Below, piece by piece: positions 62,101-64,000 of a stretch of DNA of 64,000 nucleotides. Under the pieces are notes generated by a model. The model saw only the letters and a program-made list of their open reading frames with translations. It was not told the origin of the DNA and ran no database searches. Numbering within the stretch: the first letter of the stretch is position 1; the number at the start of each line of letters is the position of its first letter. The stretch is from NCBI GenBank assembly GCA_943736015.1, contig OX031063.1:35122172-35186171 (forward strand), written 5' to 3'. This DNA is from Tridacna crocea. Lineage: Eukaryota > Mollusca > Bivalvia > Cardiida > Cardiidae. Both the position numbers and the translations under genes were made by a program.

Positions 62101-63295
62101 ATAAGGTCTTGTTTATTTCAAATTATATTATCTGATAATTGTGTTTTTCATGATATAGAAAACATTTTAGTAAAAGGACCAAATTCTTGTCAAATGAAAA
62201 CACAGGATGTGTCCAGTAAACATGTAGGTAAAGTTTAGGTAGTGAAGAGAGTTGTGTTCATACAGTAATATGTTGACTTGAGTTTTGTTTAACAGTTTGC
62301 ATTCTGTGTACAGTCTGATCTTGGTCCATACTGTTGAAAATCACAAGTTTTCAAAGCATTCACACAATTTAGAAGTTGTACCCATTTAACCCATTACCAC
62401 ACAATCCCTACTTTTGATGACCCCGAGAAGGAAGCCTCTAGAAAACATTGTGGGAAAAGGAGAAAATGTTGGTAATTTTTCTTCATAAAATAAATTTCAA
62501 ATTTTCAGTCACTTTTATTTTGTCATCTGCAAATGCTTTCCATTTGGACCAGTGTAAAATTTTGTCATTTGGTAAAGAGTTAACTCTTTACCACAGGATA
62601 CAATTTTGGACTTGACATTAAAACTGAAAGCAACTCACTTCAACTGTAAACAACAAATCAATCGTAACTTAAGTAATAATTTTAGTCTTGGTATAAAACA
62701 TTGTGGGAATCGAGAAAATTTGGTTCTCCTTTTTTTACAATGTTTTCAGAAGCCTTTTCTTTCAGGGTTGTTAAAAGTCTACATTATGTGTTTAACTGGC
62801 AAATATAACCTGTAATTTTCTACCCTACAAAGGCCTTGCTAATCTTGATATCTGGGTCTATAATCACTTTGAATTCTTAATGACAGTCATAGATATTCTC
62901 AAGAATTCTCTAAACTTTAAAGTAACACAAAGTCTGATTAGCTTCACCATTTTGTTGAGCCAATCAGAAACTGTTTTACTTCCCTAATCTAGAGTAGCAA
63001 TTCGAGAGCTGTCTGTGACTAAATGTATATGGGCTTGACAATATGTGAAACATGTTGAACGTCAATTTCATATCCTTACCAGAAGCAGTGTCTGGCTTCC
63101 TCCATTATGAACCCGAATGTGAAGAACAACAGACTGGCCAAAATTTACTTGGGGTCCTTCTAAAGTAAAGTTAAGCCCCCAATGATGCATATATGGTTTC
63201 TTTTTCTTGTCAGATTTTTTAATTTTCTTCTGTGCATCTGTCTTTTTGCTTCTCTGCTCATCTCTGTATCTCTGTTCAGCAGTGAATACTATAGT
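49854..63295 (-). CDS. Gene 3: unrecognised conserved-looking gene, 3' part, six exons
   Basis: Exons in coding order (minus strand): 63295-63080, 62089-61959, 60818-60678, 58333-58094, 56189-55939 and 50107-49854. Junction phases 0, 2, 2, 2, 1 match at every join, and the chain of about 410 residues ends at a TGA. That agreement across five introns is strong evidence of a real gene. The sequence starts with a Lys-rich stretch, then looks beta-rich with alternating hydrophobics and Gly-Asp turns. No transmembrane span, signal peptide or catalytic motif is seen in this part, and I do not recognise the family. The N-terminal part lies beyond 63295. Confidence 0.72.
50108..50118. repeat. 11-bp target duplication, left copy (contains gene 3 splice acceptor)
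   Basis: CTGAAAAGTAA here and at 55389-55399. On the minus strand it reads TTACTTTTCAG, the pyrimidine tract and AG used by the last gene 3 exon. Confidence 0.7.
50119..53636. repeat. Tandem-repeat element 1 in gene 3 last intron
   Basis: Starts AAACAAGAGGAACATGATGG and TCGCTCACCTGAG, ends GAGCACTTTGTGCTCAGGTG AGCT. Between lie about 20 units of ~172 bp, each with CTTGTGACCC, CAGTTTTGACCCCAGGG, CATCATATGAACAATCTTGG, CTAGGAGATGCTACATACCA and AGTTTTCCTTCTTTG. In 50.8-53.1 kb, groups of four units repeat at about 690 bp, marked by GGGCATGTTTCACACTTGTG near 51009, 51699, 52389 and 53071. Weakly coding-looking minus-strand frames simply mirror the repeat. Confidence 0.85.
53637..55389. repeat. 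Tandem-repeat element 2, head-to-tail with element 1
   Basis: Starts AAAACAAGAGGACCATGATG directly after the end of element 1 and closes with GAGCACTTCGTGCTCAGGTG AGCT. It has about nine units of the same ~172-bp family, less ordered than element 1. Last unit carries TTTTGGTTGCCATGGCAACC, as does the last unit of element 1. Confidence 0.82.
55389..55399. repeat. 11-bp target duplication, right copy (second splice acceptor)
   Basis: Identical to 50108-50118. On the minus strand it places another TTACTTTTCAG upstream of the whole insertion. Confidence 0.7.
55760..55908. mobile_element. Degenerate TTAA MITE (family A) next to gene 3 exon 5
   Basis: Retains GCTGGTTAACAGCATTTTCC and TTGTCTTTTGTGAAAGGGTT. 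It lies 30 bp downstream of the exon 5 donor on the minus strand. Confidence 0.5.
55939..56189 (-). CDS. Gene 3 exon 5 of the visible chain
   Basis: 251 nt, phase 2 in and 1 out, acceptor gctttcttttatgcag and donor gtaata. It encodes LIEENLTDDRKILIGQFDSV, ERDSCKVCRSALAVRNTVLV and NKEVVSVNLVYKVSLPGIAK, ending HFVSKE. The CKVC pair is a possible disulfide or metal site. No family recognised. Confidence 0.75.
56227..56425. mobile_element. TTAA MITE (family A), right end lost
   Basis: TTAACCCATTACCAGATGGA at the left with an intact hairpin. Its right end was replaced where the next copy begins at 56426. Confidence 0.78.
56426..56654. mobile_element. TTAA MITE (family A), intact
   Basis: 229 bp, TTAACTCTGTACCACACGAG at the left, GGGATTGTGTGGTAATGGGTTAA at the right (last 20 bases ATTGTGTGGTAATGGGTTAA region). 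Perfect central hairpin. Confidence 0.82.
56678..56904. mobile_element. TTAA MITE (family A), diverged
   Basis: GGTTAAACACATC at the left, TGTGGCAAAGAGTTAA at the right. The hairpin apex reads GCTGCTATCTAGCTAGC. Confidence 0.72.
56956..57185. mobile_element. TTAA MITE (family A)
   Basis: TTAACTCTTTATCAACGGAC at the left, AATTGTGTAATAATGGGCTAA at the right (right TTAA mutated to CTAA), with strong central hairpin. It shares its right end with the next copy. Confidence 0.8.
57182..57408. mobile_element. TTAA MITE (family A), abutting previous copy
   Basis: Begins in the shared CTAACTCTTTACCAAATGAC and ends TTGTGGTAAAGGGTTAA. Second of three back-to-back pairs in the window. Confidence 0.8.
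57415..58055. mobile_element. Run of three degenerate TTAA MITEs in gene 3 intron 4
   Basis: Copies at about 57415-57600, 57668-57835 and 57835-58055 keep the ATTGGAAGC, GAGAAAATGCTGGT and hairpin-arm motifs but have eroded ends. Together with 56227-57408 they almost fill this intron. Confidence 0.55.
58094..58333 (-). CDS. Gene 3 exon 4 of the visible chain
   Basis: 240 nt, phase 2-2, acceptor ttattaatattatag and donor gtgaga. It encodes VWKHMIGMERGREDLEEGVT, WSIVQYWSLLGKPEVKNEVL and GKLLLLHLSIGLGFMDPLSM, ending IDLSE. The hydrophobic LLLLHLSIGLGF is too short and mixed for a membrane span. Confidence 0.75.
58350..59416. repeat. Element of the GAGGGCCATGATGG family with nested insertions
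   Basis: The start ACAAGAGGGCCATGATGGCC lies 17-20 bp upstream of the gene 3 exon 4 acceptor (minus strand). The far end, GCTGGCCTTCGGCCAGTGGA then GCTAAAAA, lies at 59416. The middle is replaced by MITE debris (58396-58460) and the TTAA element at 58758-59138. Confidence 0.6.
58758..59138. mobile_element. Second TTAA-flanked MITE family
   Basis: TTAAGGTAAGACATGTGTAA at the left and TTACACAGGTCTTACCTTAA at the right: 18-bp inverted termini with TTAA duplicated at both ends. The roughly 370-bp AT-rich interior is unlike family A. The TTAA duplication fits a piggyBac-type transposase. Confidence 0.75.
59549..59784. mobile_element. TTAA MITE (family A), diverged
   Basis: ACCAAACCCTGTACCCAAC at the left, GTCATTTGGTAAAGTGTTAA at the right, decayed hairpin. 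Confidence 0.68.
59902..60405. mobile_element. TTAA MITE (family A) interrupted by SINE-1
   Basis: The MITE's left arm to CCCTGAGA (59940-59947) and its continuation from CCCTGAGAAGG (60216) are separated by a SINE. The right end is GTCGTTTGGTAAAATAATT. Confidence 0.75.
59948..60215 (-). mobile_element. tRNA-derived SINE (SINE-1), second copy
   Basis: About 90% similar by eye to 47330-47596, same orientation, flanked by the perfect 8-bp duplication CCCTGAGA. Confidence 0.78.
60678..60818 (-). CDS. Gene 3 exon 3 of the visible chain
   Basis: 141 nt, phase 2-2, acceptor cgtttcttttacag and donor gtttgt (weak). It encodes FRFFNEFGTLVEEIDVHDWN, GEHKHEDCNLHIVGPYAYGI and NSDRTR. Gly-Asp turns between beta-like strands suggest a propeller or Ig-like fold; this is inference only. 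Confidence 0.75.
61338..61500 (-). mobile_element. SINE-2, 5'-shortened copy
   Basis: Shares GTTTGATACCTGGGAGCAGG, TTGGGATTTTTCATTTGCCC and the tail AAGAACTTGTTTCTCAATAG with 49013-49223. The A-box end is missing. A family C hairpin follows at 61556-61612. Confidence 0.7.
61783..61945. mobile_element. Degenerate TTAA MITE (family A) beside gene 3 exon 2
   Basis: Keeps GGGTAGAAAACACTGTGGGA and TTACAGTGTTTTCATAGG. It ends 14 bp from the exon donor, so it lies at the very start of the intron. Confidence 0.6.
61959..62089 (-). CDS. Gene 3 exon 2 of the visible chain
   Basis: 131 nt, phase 0 in and 2 out, acceptor aattgcattttcag-like and donor gtaggg. It encodes FIRLSCKAEFQSIKILDIPH, NSTIMKQSFGKDEEFLCVYS and PNS, the last Arg codon split with the next exon. 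Confidence 0.75.
62386..62583. mobile_element. TTAA MITE (family A), right arm deleted
   Basis: TTAACCCATTACCACACAAT at the left, GTCATTTGGTAAAGAGTTAA at the right. The right TTAA is shared with the next copy. Confidence 0.78.
62580..62795. mobile_element. TTAA MITE (family A), abutting previous copy
   Basis: TTAACTCTTTACCACAGGAT at the left, ATTATGTGTTTAA at the right; a decayed hairpin in between. Third back-to-back pair. Confidence 0.7.
63080..63295 (-). CDS. Gene 3 exon 1 of the visible chain (not the first exon of the gene)
   Basis: 216 nt, phase 0-0, acceptor tttctttttgtag and donor gtaagg. It encodes TIVFTAEQRYRDEQRSKKTD, a Lys-rich stretch (IKKSDKKKKPYMHHWG) and LNFTLEGPQVNFGQSVVLHI followed by RVHNGGSQTLLL. 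The last part resembles an Ig-like or immunoglobulin-type beta-sandwich edge. The acceptor at its 5' side shows that more exons lie beyond the window or in 63296-64000. Confidence 0.75.
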
Positions 63296-63305
63296 CTACA
63301 AAAAG

Positions 63306-63450
63306 AAACAATTGGGCCATGATGGCACTGAAGTTTCTCATTTGAGCTCTTTGACCACATGTTACCCCTTTCCAATCTCAACCAAGATATTATGACAAAC
63401 ATTCTAACAAGCTTTCATAAGTTGGACATTAGAGTGTACACAAGTTTTTT
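63306..63450. repeat. Start of a GAGGGCCATGATGG-family element by gene 3 splice acceptor
   Basis: ATTGGGCCATGATGGCACTG then TTTCTCATTTGAGCTC is a mutated start of the family, beginning about 10 bp upstream (minus strand) of the exon at 63080-63295. Inside it ATATTATGACAAACATTCTA matches a piece near 61000-61060. Confidence 0.55.
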
Positions 63451-63497
63451 CCAAAAATAAAGTTCTTTGTGAGTGTGTTTCAAACAGTTTTAACAAC

Positions 63498-63714
63498 TTA
63501 ACTCATTACCATACAATCCCTTCTTTTGATGCCCCCAAGAAAGAAGCCTTTTGAAAACACTGTGGGAAAAGGAGAAAATGCTGGTAACCAGCATTTTCCC
63601 AGTGTTTTCTACCCTTTCCAGAACAAATTTCAATTTTTCAGTCACATTTATATTGTCGCCTATAAATGCTTTCAATTTGGACCAGTCTAAAATTTTCTTG
63701 TGTGGTAAAGAGTC
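63498..63714. mobile_element. TTAA MITE (family A)
   Basis: TTAACTCATTACCATACAAT at the left, TTGTGTGGTAAAGAGTCA at the right. The distal hairpin arm is shortened (CCAGCATTTTCCCAGTG). Confidence 0.76.
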
Positions 63715-63717
63715 ATA

Positions 63718-63930
63718 TCACAGTGGCCAGTGAACCAACACACCTGCTTCGTGATTTTCTCACTCCGTTGCTCACACAACCTTCTTTCAAGCCGGTGATT
63801 ACTTTCTCACATGCATCACAAGTGAAAGGTGAACAAATCGCCAGAAAGAAAGTTTGCCTTACCAGGGTATCAGTAGTAATCACCAGGTCACAAATTAGAT
63901 ACACGCTAAACACTAAGCTACCCAACAGGG
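63718..63930 (-). mobile_element. SINE-1, strongly diverged copy
   Basis: AACCAACACACCTGCTTCGT, GCCAGAAAGAAAGTTTGCCT and ACACTAAGCTACCCAACAGG align with SINE-1 in order and orientation. It directly follows a MITE end. Confidence 0.6.
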
Positions 63931-64000
63931 CTCTGAAAAGTCAGATGACCTTCCACACTTGATTAATTTGTATAACAATTAATTAGTTTCTATCTTGATA

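Overview
The window is animal nuclear DNA: AT-rich, intron-rich and densely packed with short non-autonomous transposons. The repeats (a hairpin family ending in GTGCAACACGCGAAAAGG, tandem-repeat elements opening with GAGGGCCATGATGG, tRNA-derived SINEs) and the gene types (very long sushi-domain receptors, an IgGFc-binding-domain protein) point to a bivalve mollusc, probably a heterodont clam or mussel. That placement is inference from repeat style, not from a database match.

Gene 1 (+ strand, about 1.0-28.3 kb; its 5' end lies outside the window) encodes a type I membrane protein. 23 consecutive sushi/CCP domains are each encoded by one symmetric phase 1-1 exon. A transmembrane exon and a Ser/Thr/Pro-rich cytoplasmic exon ending in a stop at 28311 follow. 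From exon 4 onward the sushi exons fall into a strict three-exon rhythm (A1, A2, B), so the ectodomain grew by duplicating a three-domain cassette. Its introns carry a long, uninterrupted LINE reading frame (10.8-14.3 kb), a decayed relative of it, a degenerate tandem array at 18.1-19.6 kb and scattered MITEs.

28.3-33.4 kb is intergenic and filled with MITEs and a foldback element. Gene 2 (+ strand, 33.4-44.5 kb) encodes a secreted protein: signal peptide and PAN-like domain, a candidate 22-nt microexon, a Ser/Thr-rich mucin-like linker, one sushi domain and a terminal IgGFc-binding domain. 44.5-49.8 kb is intergenic, with a GC-rich inverted-repeat element, MITEs and SINEs.

Gene 3 (- strand, 63.3 down to 49.85 kb; its 5' part lies beyond the window) is a conserved-looking gene I do not recognise. 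Six exons join in a continuous phase chain to give about 410 residues ending in a stop. Its last intron holds a 5.3-kb tandem-repeat insertion with a 690-bp higher-order period. An 11-bp target duplication containing the 3' splice site flanks it. The starts of two related elements also sit within 20 nt upstream of other gene 3 splice acceptors.

The commonest repeat is a roughly 228-bp palindromic MITE with TTAA at both ends and CCC/GGG termini, fitting the piggyBac superfamily. There are about 40 copies or fragments, some sharing a single TTAA back to back, and several carry SINE insertions. Genes 1 and 2 are plausible pattern-recognition, adhesion or mucosal-defence proteins, but no function is demonstrated here.
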